Shown here piece by piece: positions 36,210 to 48,000 of a stretch of 64,000 nt of DNA. The stretch's first letter is position 1; every line of letters starts with the position of its first letter. Under the pieces are notes generated by a model. It was not told where the DNA came from. It worked only from the letters and a program-made list of their open reading frames with translations, and did not search any database. The position numbers and the translations under genes are program-made. The stretch lies in assembly GCF_040436345.1 (NCBI RefSeq), contig NC_133237.1:20093749-20157748 (forward strand). The letters are read 5' to 3'. Origin of the DNA: Pagrus major (lineage: Eukaryota; Chordata; Actinopteri; Spariformes; Sparidae).

Positions 36210-36249
36210 CTTTTATAGCCTCTTGAACGATCCTTAATTGGTTAATTGG
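36210..36249 (-). promoter_or_regulatory. TATA box and two CCAAT motifs of the zinc-finger gene
   Basis: On the minus strand TATAAAAG occupies 36217-36210, about 70 bp upstream of the ATG, placing transcription start near 36183. Two CCAAT motifs (36249-36245 and 36241-36237) sit just upstream. Their spacing to the TATA box is short, so their function is inferred. A strong TATA box is consistent with tightly regulated, possibly oocyte-type, expression. Confidence 0.6.
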
Positions 36250-38699
36250 CAGCTCGGGGTCATCAGGCGGTGAGTCAGGCTGCGCCCGCAGTGTTCCCTC
36301 ATTCAACACCGCTATACTCAAGAAATAAAGCTGCAACTAATTACCCTAATTGCCCTGCCATGCTCAGCTGTGTGCAAACAACACGGGCAAGTCAGCACAT
36401 GTACCAGCCACTCAGAGCCAGACAGTTGCTGCCTGTCAGTGCACTTTTTTAGGCAAGTGATACACTGTTAAATAGGATAGTTTACAGAAGACAGGATTTT
36501 GCTCGGCTGGTTCCTCTGACCAGAAGGGAAGTGGCTGGATCTCCCTTCTCCAGAAAGTAAGATTCTACCTGACTATCCAGTGGAAATCTATTTCCAAAAG
36601 TGATCACTACGCCTGTAAAGAAATCCAGATGTGTCCTTTCTCTGTGTCACTTGAGGCAGTTGCAAATAAAAACGCCACTTTTTGAAACTTCAAATGTGAT
36701 ACAGCTGTTTGCACAGTAGGGGGTACTGTGTGTCTGTCTCCCAAGGCTGTGGCACTTACTGTGCACTCTTCACATTTGTTTTATAAAAGATATCTGAAAT
36801 GATTAAGCCCCATTGTTCATCCCCCTCTGTTCAGTTTTATATGTATGATTTAGTGGGGAAATAGAAGGACCGCATACGTAAAACCTCTGGCAAAGCTGTC
36901 TGAGAAGACTTTCTGACTCCTCAGTTCTCACAGTTTTTGTTACTCAGCTGTACCATCACTGAATATGTAATTGACTGCATCAGCGCTGTGTGATCAGCCA
37001 CTTTTATGTTTATCATATGAAAAAAAGGGAGATGTCGATGGTGATGTTTGAGGTGAACAGTAGAAAGGCCGGTCAGTGATGTGTTTTTGACGTCAGCCTT
37101 CCTATTTTTACGGAGGAGGAAGAGGACGAGCACATATTTGGCCCTTGATGCTGCACTCCTCCTCCTCCTCCTCCTGCTTCTCTCCTCCTCTATCTCTTGC
37201 TCCCTGTACGTCTCAAAGGGGGGGAGATGAAATATTCAGAGGGGGCTGTCAGTGCACAATGTGCCTCCATTAGCGGGATGTGTTGCAGGATGTGCTGCTG
37301 GAAGACTTAACTGCATCAAGGAAGCTAACCTCGCAGGTCACAGTCCTGAGAGAGCAGAGCAAAGAGCACTGTTGGTCTCCAGTTTCCGTGTGTGATTGAT
37401 CCGTATTTATGGCTCCCAATAAGAAACCAGAGATTTTATGCTGGCACCTGTCAAGTTGACCTAAATCACTACAATGTTAATAAGTGTTGCCAGTGTCAAA
37501 TCAGGTGTGTTTTGGAGTATATATGTTTTCAATTTATTGAGGTACTATCTGGTTTTCAGTGATGGAGATGATGTTATATGCTGTAACTGCTGTGTGATGC
37601 TTGTTTCAAATACCTGAACAATGTATTTATCTGTCATGCTAAACACTGAAACAGTCTCATTTCTGAACTCCCTCGTGGAGAGAAGACGTCAGACAGTCTT
37701 GTTACATTTGCCACTCGCATTTTTTTCTAAAGCCAGTGGATCCTTAAAGGATAAGTTGACCCAAAAATTAAAATTCAGTCATATAGTCACCCTCATGCTG
37801 AGAAGTAAGAGAAACTAGAGCTGGAAAGTAGGGTGAAGTTTAATAGTTCACAAAACATTTCTGGAGCGTCACAGTAAAGTAGTGTTGCAGCATTCTCCTA
37901 AACAAATATGTAGATGGGGACTTCTTTTAAGTGAAAAACATAAAATGGCTGCATACAGCCCCAAGATCCCATATTGATTTGCTAAGGCATTATTTACACC
38001 CATGACACGCGGTCGAGCTTGTGCACCCGCTTCAGACGCATGGAAACACTTATCTTTGCAGCTACAGTAAAGATTTCAGTTTAAAAGGGGGTAAATAACA
38101 TCTTTTCCAACTGTTTTCAAAATCAATTTGGGATCTCAGGTCTGCCGAAGACTTGGATTACAACAGGACGAGTGGTACGGAGCCATTTTATGCTTTCGTT
38201 CTGTCGTTTTTTTACATTTTAAAACAAGCCCCTGTCTACTTCAGTTGTTTAGAAGAACCCTGCGATGCTGTTTGACTGTGAAGCTCCAGAAGTGTTTAGT
38301 GGAAACTTCAGCTGTCTTTCTAATACACTTGAGCATGAGATGATGAACACATTTTCATATATTGGATGGACTTATCCTTTAAAAGCTTCCACGCTAGGTA
38401 AACCAAATGTCAAACTGTTGCATTAAGTGGAAGCCAGGAAATCTGCCTTTCTTCAGTCAACACAAAGGTTATTAGAAATGCAAAGCAGGTCAGTTTAATG
38501 AGAGTTAGACCTACAATTATTCTGATGTAAGCTTTTATTTTATCCAAGCAAATGTAGGTTTTATTTTTAGTTAGCAACATTAATGACGACCAGCTGTATT
38601 TATCAGGATGTTTTTGCGCTACTCCTTCATCCTCAGCAGACCTGCAGTCTTCATGTCACCGTATTCAGAGATTCTCCGCCATTAATCCTATATCGACAT
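36250..38699. other. Intergenic DNA between divergent gtf3a-like and adam11 genes
   Basis: No gene is seen. The region contains a (TCC)n tract at about 37157-37195 and a 639-bp TTAA-flanked miniature element at 37744-38382. The two neighbouring genes point away from each other, so regulatory DNA for both may lie here. Confidence 0.5.
37744..38382. mobile_element. TTAA-flanked miniature inverted-repeat element, 639 bp
   Basis: The left end is TTAAAGGATAAG and the right end is its exact reverse complement, CTTATCCTTTAA. If TTAA is the target duplication, the inverted repeat proper begins AGGATAAGT. The interior has no transposase frame. TTAA target preference is shared by the piggyBac and Kolobok superfamilies. 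Which one mobilised this copy cannot be told by eye. Confidence 0.8.
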
Positions 38700-39319
38700 A
38701 ATGGATAAAGTGATGCACCCTGATCGTCTTTATGTCTTTCCTCCGGCCGTGCGCTTCAGCCGCCGGGCTGTCGCATCCTCTCCCTGCACGGACAGCTGCC
38801 TGGCAACGGGAGGGGGAGGATACCACGGTCCCACGTGTCCTCCTCACCGCAGACCCAACGCAGTTCTCTTCGCTCTTCCCATCCCTGCGTTTCCGCATAC
38901 CGCAGATTCATATATACGCGCAGCCTCGTCCGTACACCCATACGCGCCCGCGCTGCCTTGCGGAGCTATGCATCCGCGGTGCGCACTCTCCCGTTCCTCA
39001 CTATTTCCTCACTGATCAATCTCCAGGCCTGTATCGATTATCTCCGCCATAAGCCTCTAGGTTATGATTCATTTTTCATCACTCTGATATGCTAATTCTG
39101 CAATAGCGGCCGGAGCTGAGAGGGCGAGAGAACAGAGAGAGAGAGAGAGGGGGAGAGATGAGAGGACGCGCGTCGTCAGATGTTTAGCACATTTCCTGTC
39201 GAGCTTCGCCATCGTTCCTGCTGCGCGCTGTTCCGTCTTTTTTCCTCCGCTCCCTCGGTCGGGTTCGTGGCATTTCGCGGCTCTCTCGATGTGGTAATCC
39301 GGGGGAATATGTGAAGATC
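38700..39319 (+). promoter_or_regulatory. GC-rich adam11 promoter / 5' UTR region
   Basis: This stretch is richer in G+C and CpG than its surroundings, with CGCGC, GCCGCCGG and ACGCGCGTCG runs and a purine tract of GAGA repeats near 39130-39160. It ends at the adam11 start codon. These are the hallmarks of a CpG-island promoter and 5' UTR. No transcription start can be fixed from sequence alone. Short open frames inside it are not conserved with anything I recognise. Confidence 0.5.
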
Positions 39320-42000
39320 ATGCTGGCGGTGTGGTGCTTCATGGTCTTTGCTGCAGTGGGCGAGAGGCTTGCAGTCTCAGGTAAGAGAGAGAGAGAGAGA
39401 GGGGAGAGAAGAGAGAGAGTGGGGGTTTGGATGGAGAGCGGGAGCACCCTGTTCGTTTCCCGTTGCATCCACAGTTTTTTCTCCTCGCACCAGCACTTTT
39501 CCAACCCTGGTGTCGGCTGTGATTTAATTGTGTTGTCGGTGCCAAGCAGCCCACTGGCCCGAGAGCACTCTCCGATGCGGTTGATCTGCTGCATCAACAC
39601 ATTTCCATCGCAGCCCTGTTGCCTATCCAACGTACACATAACCATCTCCGGCTGGGATTTATCCAAGAAACATCTAAAAGCACATTATATATCTTGTATT
39701 TTGTAGTATTTTACAGCTTAATTGATGGTTGCTGAGATTTTAAGCGATATAGGCCCTGTGTATATGTGAATATGGGCGTCAGTCTATTAGCCTATAGAGC
39801 CTATAAACCATGATAGATTAATACATTAATTATTTTCCATCAGCACCTAATTATGTCCACTAAATGTCTTAGTATAAAGAAGTGAGTGCATGTTATTATC
39901 TGGTCAGTGTGATAAATTAGGTCAACAGACCATCAGTATACAGAAACAAACCCTGATCTGAATGGTTGTTAGAATGATCCCTTTCATTGGCTTTGCTTAC
40001 TACACCACCGCCAGCTGCAGTTTAGGCAGGCTCAGGTGTGTCCCTACCTTGCCAAGCCCTCTACACACACCCATGAGCACATATGGTGATTGTCCCTGTT
40101 GTGCCACATGCAGGTGTGGACAGGAGCCCAGTGCAGGATGGAGGCATGTGGGACTGGTTTACCCCGGCAGGGCGGCCGGACAGCGGGGACACCGCCACTG
40201 AGCTCACCTATCCGAAGCGGCTGGTGCAGCAGATCGAGTCGGAGGAGGAGATGGCTCATGACCACTTGGATACCAGGGTGAAGAACAGCACAGGGGACAC
40301 CTCGGTAAGCCGGTGCTCACGTTAACCCTACCCCTGTTTGCCAATTTTACTTTCATATCCCAAAGTCTGACTGTCTGCACATTGAATTACTGTGATTCTC
40401 AGCTCTGTGGTCTTAATTTGGGGACAAGGAATTAGAGTTTGACTGACAATCTTTTTGGGGGGCAAATGATGATTACGATTTTAGGGAGTAAAGAATTTGG
40501 ATATTGATATATTGACCAATATATACACATTTTCTTTGCAATAATCCCTCAAATGTGGTTAGGGTTAGGGTTATTTTACAGTTTGACAATAAACTTAACT
40601 GTGTGAGAAGACATTTCTGCAACTTAAGTGTGTTCGGTAAAACAAAGTCTTCATACCAGCACATATCAGACAACATATACGCTGACACCGACATACATCA
40701 GTCAGGCTCTACAAGGAATACCAAGGGGTCCTTGACAAGTTCTTAAATATCCCAGATTAAAATGAGGAATGGATGAACCTTACTGTAATTTAAATAAAAA
40801 GAAACTATCCCAGTTGGACAATGTATGAGAATATGAGAATATTATTTTGGGTTACTGCTGCAGTAGGTTCACATGCTTTAATGTAGTAAATTGGATCAGT
40901 TTTCTCCTACTGTCCAGTGCTGCAGCACTTTATTCCCCCTCTGTCTGAGACGCTCTGTTTGACCTCCTGTCTCTTTAAGACCTCTGATTGGCCAACTCAT
41001 ACATGCCTGAGCCAGCATCACTCTGTGTATTTCCAATTGGCCCGGTCGTGTTTTCAGCTTCCACTTAGTAATGATATTTCACAAAGTCACATAAAGGTGG
41101 GACTACTGACAAGGTGTTTCAGGCACCTCAAGGGCAGGGTTTTCAGTGGGAGAGTGGAGCACCTGTTGGCATGAATCTTGGGCTTTTCACCTTTCTAGAC
41201 GTTTCACATGCATAACAATCTATATAACATACTGAAGAAAGGGAAGAAAAGAAAAAGCACAATAGGTTTCTTTTAAAAACATGAAAAGACAACACTTAGG
41301 TCATATTGTGACATCCAGAATCTCAGGCGACACATACAGTCATCTATCACAATATCGATATAATGTCGATATATTGCCCACCTCATTTTTCCAGTGTCTG
41401 TAACAGTGCAGCACTCAGCTCTCTGCTGCTCACGTAGCTTCTGCTACACAGGGATGACAGTGCAGGGTGGTATCTTCGCAGCAGTCGCCGCTCCTCCTAA
41501 TATTGGCCCAGTTAGCTGCCGAAAATCCCTTTGAATGTCCACAGTGAATGAAACCGACACAGACAAGTTTTTGTTTGACAGCCATTTATTCCACCCTGTA
41601 ACATCTGGCAACAAGTCGTGAAACTAAAAACCTCCTAACCTGATTTTTAAACGGTGCAAGCATTGTAGTAAACCCACTGTTTATCAAAGATGCTGTTTGA
41701 ATGCATGCATGCGTGTTTGTAGTGGCCCTCATCTCCAAATGACAAAGCTGAGCCCTTCCTGCAATATGCAGTCATCGTGTCCAATCATCTGACTGCCACG
41801 CTGAGCCCCCGACTTCTTCATTATTCAATCGTGTGTTGAAGTATGTCCCCATTAATTATGAAACAGGCCTGAGTGAGAAGTGCTGCATGGTCCAGGAGGC
41901 TTGAGCGCTTCCCATCCCTACACCCCCCACGCTTCTCTCTCTATGTCATGCTGATATGATGTAGTTCATATAACTGTTATGAGAGAGTACATTAAGCTCC

Positions 42001-42055
<55 letters not shown>

Positions 42056-45000
42056 CACATGAAGACCGCAATTAGGATGAATGTTGTTGCCCCTGGAGCC
42101 CCTTGAATATAAAACAAGAACAGTAAATGTAAAACACAGTCATAAGATACAAATGATGACACTAACCAATAAGATGAGGATTCAGAAGTCCTCGTTTCAG
42201 CTAATGTACTCGTCTAACCCTGCCCTGTTTTGATTTGTAAAATATTTAAGATGCTAAGAATGAGGGGCATCCTAAATTTAGAAGCAGCAGGAGCTGAGCT
42301 TTTTCTCTCTGTTCTGTCATATCATGCTGCGCCGAAAATAGGTGAGGCAGCAGTTTTGCTTTACTGTTTTTTTGTTTGTTTGTTTTATCTGCCGTGATGA
42401 AAATGTTCAGATGACAAATGTTTTGCATTTTTTAGAATAAAGACTAAACTGGATTACAATTATTTTAAAATTTCAGGCTGAAGTTGATTTGCTGCATCAA
42501 AGATATCGATAATATTGGTTAAATCCATAAGGAAAAGCACTCACTGTGATAATTGTTACCACATATAACTAGCAGTTTGTTGTTTAATAGAAAATGTAAT
42601 GCGTGAGAATTCACCATACCTCAAAAAGGATCCATCAGAAAGGAAATGGATTATGTGATTCGATCAAAGGCTCCAGGGCAGCTGCTAAACTTAAAAGACC
42701 ATGTGGTGAGATTATTTTATCAAGATTGAAATTTAGTCACAGCTTTTGAAGTGAGAAGTTCTTAAAGGTGCAGGATTAAGGTCATCTAGTACAGCACTAG
42801 TACAGGTTGATGGCTCTGTATTTGTAGGGGTATAAATCACAAGTTTCATCATGGTGCAATACAATATTGATTCTTTAGACAGCAATATGATATTTGCCAA
42901 TATCCAATATCTTCATGGCTGCTTGCCATTACCTGCCTGGCACCAGCACTGTTTGAAGGTTAAGATGCATCTTAAAGATGATGACATAGATCGATGTTTT
43001 CACTTTGTGCCAACTTTGTTAGATCGTTGATCATTGAATGATATATCAATTCACATTCATGGATCATTACACCCCTAACTATTTGACGACCTGGGAATGC
43101 GACTGAACAATTAACGATCTTTCTCCAGAATCGCTTATTGTGCCTAGTTTACAAACAGCAACCAACAAATCCTGCATACTATATCTTTAAAGCTCATTTT
43201 TCACCATTTTCTGACATTTTATAGTCCAAAGAATTACTCAGTTAATCAAGAAAATAATCAACAGGTTAATGGACACTGAAAATAATCATTAGTTGCAGCC
43301 CTAGTGGTGGTTTGTCAGCCACCTTAAGAACAGTCACAAAAAAAGATCAGAACACAAATGTAAATCTGTTGAACACTGTAACTGTATGGAGACAGAGCGC
43401 TGACGGACAGCATGCTTCATCCTCTCCAAGACAGTAGTAAGAAATCTGTTGTCCGTAGTCACTGGAGGGAACGATTCCTGGATAGTGATGCATGTTATTG
43501 TAAAAGCCCAGTGATTCACTGCAGCCTGGTTCCTCCAGACTGAGATCAAAGCCACGCTGGCACAGCCAGAGCTGCTGAGGAGACACACTGTTTAGTCTGC
43601 AGTAAATTTCCCTCTCTCTCTATCTGACTCTATCTTAGCTGGCCATGCTGTCTCCTTACCTCATCAGCTCTGTCAGCTGTTCATTAGAGACATTGGTACA
43701 GCATCGCTCAATATAGACGATACCAGTAAAGTTTCACCTCCTCCCCCCCTCCTTTTGTCGAGCCCGTCTCTATCCATCTTCATCACAGAACTACAGCACA
43801 GCTCGTGAGCAGCCATAGCTCTCTGCAGACATGCCTGCCTGAATGCTGGCAACCAGTGTCGATCAATGACGACTTTATCAATCATAAAATCCGAGCGGCT
43901 CAGATGCTTTTTGAGCATACACACTATTGATTCTGTTGAATTATTCATGAGATTTTCCAAAATCACTCTGTGGCCTTAACAGAGCTGCGCACTTAACCAC
44001 AATTGTTTTGTTACACTTCAATTTATCAGAGATCAAATCTGTCTCTGTCTCGGTCACTGTGTTTTTGTTTTTCATTTCAGCCCGTCCACTTGGCCCAGAG
44101 CTGTTTTCAAGTGGGAGCCTTTGGACACACCTTTACTCTGGACCTGGAGCTAAACCAGTTAGTATTATCATCCAGAATCATCAGATCTGGCTGTTTGCAC
44201 ACGCTTGTATCAGTAGGTGCTCTTAATTTACTGCAGCTGTTCTCATTAGCATTTCCCTGCACTTAAGCAAATGCACTTAGCACCTCTATTATGTTACACG
44301 ACAAGATGGGGAATACCAATGTGGCACGCACACATGCAGACTCTCACTGCTGCATTTTTACGAGGTTCCACGGATTTTATTAGCACCACATGTTAATATG
44401 GTCACCTTTTTTTTGTGAAATGTATTTGAAGAAAATTATCACAGATGAAACCCGAAATTCATAGCATCTGTCCTCTCTTTGCAGTCACCTCCTGTCTTCA
44501 GGATATGTGGAACGGCACTTTAACCAGGATGGCAGACCTTCGCAGTCTGTGGTAAGCCTGTTTGCGTGGGGTGGGGATGTGTACTGACGGGAATTTAGTG
44601 AGTGAACTTGTCGTTTGGAACACAGAAGGCAGCATATTAATGAGATGACCAGAGTCGCGGTGCAGCATTCAGCTCTTTGGCTGTAAAAACTGAAACTTTG
44701 TCACATTTTACACTCATGCTGCTGCCAGTGAATCTCAGAATGAATTAAAAGTTTGTCAAATGTGATGCCTCAAATGGTCTGGAGCTCATTATATAGCATA
44801 ATTCCTATATTTTATGGTCATCTAAAGCTGAACTGTTTCATTTAAGTCTCATTTGAGACACAGAAGACGTGCTTTATGTTTGTTTCTATCTTTTAAGGCT
44901 GTTATTTTTAATTTAATTATGATGTTTTGTTGAAGTTTGGTCTCCTGTTTTATCTATTTATGGACAATGGTCTCTGCTTCAAAAGTAGCCTGCCATGACA

Positions 45001-48000
45001 CCATTAGGATGATGTATGCTCTGATCCACATATGTGTCAGGCAGTGTTCCTGCTCTCTGCTGTGTCCTTTCCCAAAGAAAAAAAGCCAGTAGATGCCTGC
45101 GGTGTCAGACCAGAAGCTCAGAAAAAGAATCGAGAGATGACAGGAAAATGGATGAAAGCTCGAACATCTAATGGGATGTACGTTTGTCACGACAGACCAG
45201 AGGAATGTCACTGCATTCTGCTAGCCAGGAGGGATGGCTTTTTTTTTTTCTGTACAAATGTGCCACTCATTGCGCCCCCTCCTCAACCAACCAACCACCC
45301 ACCCACCCACCCAGCCAGCACTCCATGTCCCCACCCACAATCGGTCCAAACTCTCCCTCGGTCCTCCCGACCAATCACAAGCCTGTTTCCATAGCAACGA
45401 GTTAGCTCAGCGGTGTCATTATGTTCCTGGCAGCGAAGAGAATGAAAGAAGAGGGAGGGAAGAGCCGAGCCGGCGAGAGAGGAGGAAGAGGAGGAGGAGG
45501 AGGAGGAGGGAATATGAGGAGTAAAATGCCAGTTAATACAAAGGCAACACGAGCTTTGGCACCGAGGGGGAGTCATTTTGGGGATGCATGTTCGTTCCCA
45601 GAGTGGCAGGAGGGAGGGAGACCTGTAGTCAGGCCAGATTGCCGCTCAGCTGGATGGAGGCCTCACGTGACGCCTCTGATGCTGCTGCTGGCAGGTGTGA
45701 TGCATTCAAGGCAGCACATCACCAGACTGATCTTTGTCGTCAAAAGGCTTTTATTTGCATCAAATTTACTAAGCCATCGTTCACCGAGCTGTTGTGGCAA
45801 GGACGAGGCACCCTGCTGAACTCATTTTGATCCCGGTGAACCTGTTTTTTCACTTTTCTCACCTTCCCTGGTGGTTCCTTTCCGCTGCTGTGACCTTGTG
45901 AAGCCGTGCGCCCATTTTTGAGGGAGTGACGAAAGCCAGGGCTCTTGTTGTGGTAGTCAAGGTTGTTGTAAGGGCAGGGAAGAGCAGAGCACAACTCTTC
46001 TTTTAATCTCCTCTTATGGTTTTTAGTTGCAGCCTGCCTTCTGTATAGCCGCTCTGTTAAACAGCTAACAGTGTGGGCAATATAAGTGGTGATTTATTCA
46101 AGAGATTGTCAAGGGTCTACCTCCAGCTCTATTGTGAGTGAAGCATAGTAAGGTGGAGTAGAGCACAGGACACAAGTAGGTCACAAACTGTTCCAGAAAC
46201 ACAATAGTGGGGAAAGAGAGAGAGCCGCATATGCCGAGGTTTTTCTCCAGAGCTCACCTTCAACAATACGCAATGAAGTATAAATGCCTGAAGTGTGTCA
46301 GCAAAGGTTGTGTCATGAACAACAGTGGTGCATTGTGTCCACAGGGAGGAGAGCACTGCTACTACCAGGGAAGGTTAAGAGGTTTACCAGAATCCTGGGC
46401 AGCACTCTCCACCTGCCACGGCCTGTGGTGAGCCTGACAGTAAACCTTTATTTATAAAATCACAGAAAAGTTACCTGTGCATGCTAGAGCTGCAACAATT
46501 AATTGATAAGTTGATCGAAAATTAGTCGTCAACTAATAATAATTTTTCTTCTAGCAAAAATGTCAAACATTTTACAGACTAAACGATTAATCAAATAACC
46601 GTGAAAACAGCCAGCAGATTAATCGATAATGAAAATAGTTACTTACAGTTACTTATAGTTACTTGCAGCCCTAGAGCTTGCTGATCAGACTATGCTTTAA
46701 TTTCCTGCACACAAATTAACAGCTTAATCTTCTAGTTTTCTGTCTGCTATCTGCTGCACATCTCACTGTCTTTCACCTGTTGTTGGTTCCTCAGTGGCAT
46801 GTTCTCTGACGGCTTCTTCTCTTACGGGATCGAGCCAGTTCTCAATGGGAGCAATCAGGTAAAGAGTCAGTGAGTAGGTGTGATGACTACTGCGTATTTG
46901 TTGACCAGAATGATAGAGAATTATTTTGTCGTGTAGGGTGTAATTTATATTATAGCCTTATTAATCACAGATCACATTATATTACATCTTACTTCTAGTT
47001 AAGCACGTACGCAGAGTTATTAGACTACTAAAGTATGGTGAAATCACCTTTTAATGCCAAAAAAGAGTCGTAAATAAAAATTCGGGAGAAAAGACCCCAT
47101 TGGTGGAGAAACACTTAGTATAAGCCAAAAAACTAAGCGTATAAATGAAACTATATTTTGCTTTGTTCTCTGTTTCCATGCTCTGCAGACTGTGGTGCTT
47201 TTTAGGTCCTAATGTTTCTAATGTCATCTGGGTGTGTTCTGTTGTAGGATGATGGCGCTCACTTAATCCGCAGGATGCCTGATATCAGACTTTCCCCACA
47301 CTGCCCAGGTACAATTAGACCCAGCCTCCTATCCACCGTTGCAGTCATTTCTAAATAAATGTCACTTCATTTTCCTTAATTTGATGCTGCTGATGCTGCT
47401 GTGCAATAAACCTCCAACACTAGAAAAATCTTCACACCAAATAGAGAGGACAAAACAAATGTGATAATTGAATATGATGTAATTGTTAGTTAGTTCAGAG
47501 AGGGTGATAATTATAGTCACAGCTTTTTATGATTAGGAACTCTAATGTTTGGCTGAAATTGAGATAGTAATGCTTTCACTGCACCCTAAAGTGCTCTAGC
47601 TGTCTACAGCTCTGCTTCTCTCTGTGTCCAGACTGTGCAGAGGACAGCCAGTGGGAAAGCAGAGGAGGTGACAGTGATGAAGACGGACCAGACCAAATGA
47701 GGGAGCAGCAGGCGTCTGGGGGGTTGAAGCGATCCAAGAGATTTGTTCGCAAGCCCTCCGTCCAGACTGAGACCAAATATATTGAGTTGATGGTGGTCAA
47801 CGACAATGACATGGTGAGTTGAAAGTACATTTTGCTGCTAATCATGTGGACGTCAAATGTGTAGTGGTGGTCAAAGAATTTGGAGTTGTCTGGGTCATTG
47901 AGGCCACGACATAACCTGGTTGTTCCAGCAAATACAATGTTGTTGCATAGTTGGCCTTCTGTGGCTGCAAAGCTGACAGAGGCAGCACATGAAAACTACA

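Larger units (their letters stand above)
40305..44080 (+). other. adam11 intron 2
   Basis: This 3.8-kb intron holds a perfect (AC)24 microsatellite at 42005-42052, a TTAA-flanked miniature element at 42772-43190 and a GCTGCAAC-family fragment at about 43195-43305. I see no exon of another gene inside it. Confidence 0.75.

Noticed and set aside
38701..39095. Overlapping open frames upstream of adam11
   Set aside because: The region is GC- and CpG-rich, so stop codons are rare in all frames. It fits a promoter and 5' UTR, and none of the peptides resembles a known family.
39184..39666. 160-residue minus-strand frame over adam11 exon 1
   Set aside because: Low-complexity Ser/Leu/Arg content from the GAGA tract, antisense to a well-supported exon, with no recognisable domain.
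45421..45819. 132-residue Arg/Gly-rich frame in adam11 intron 4
   Set aside because: Driven by the (GGA)n repeat; no splice support or conserved motif.
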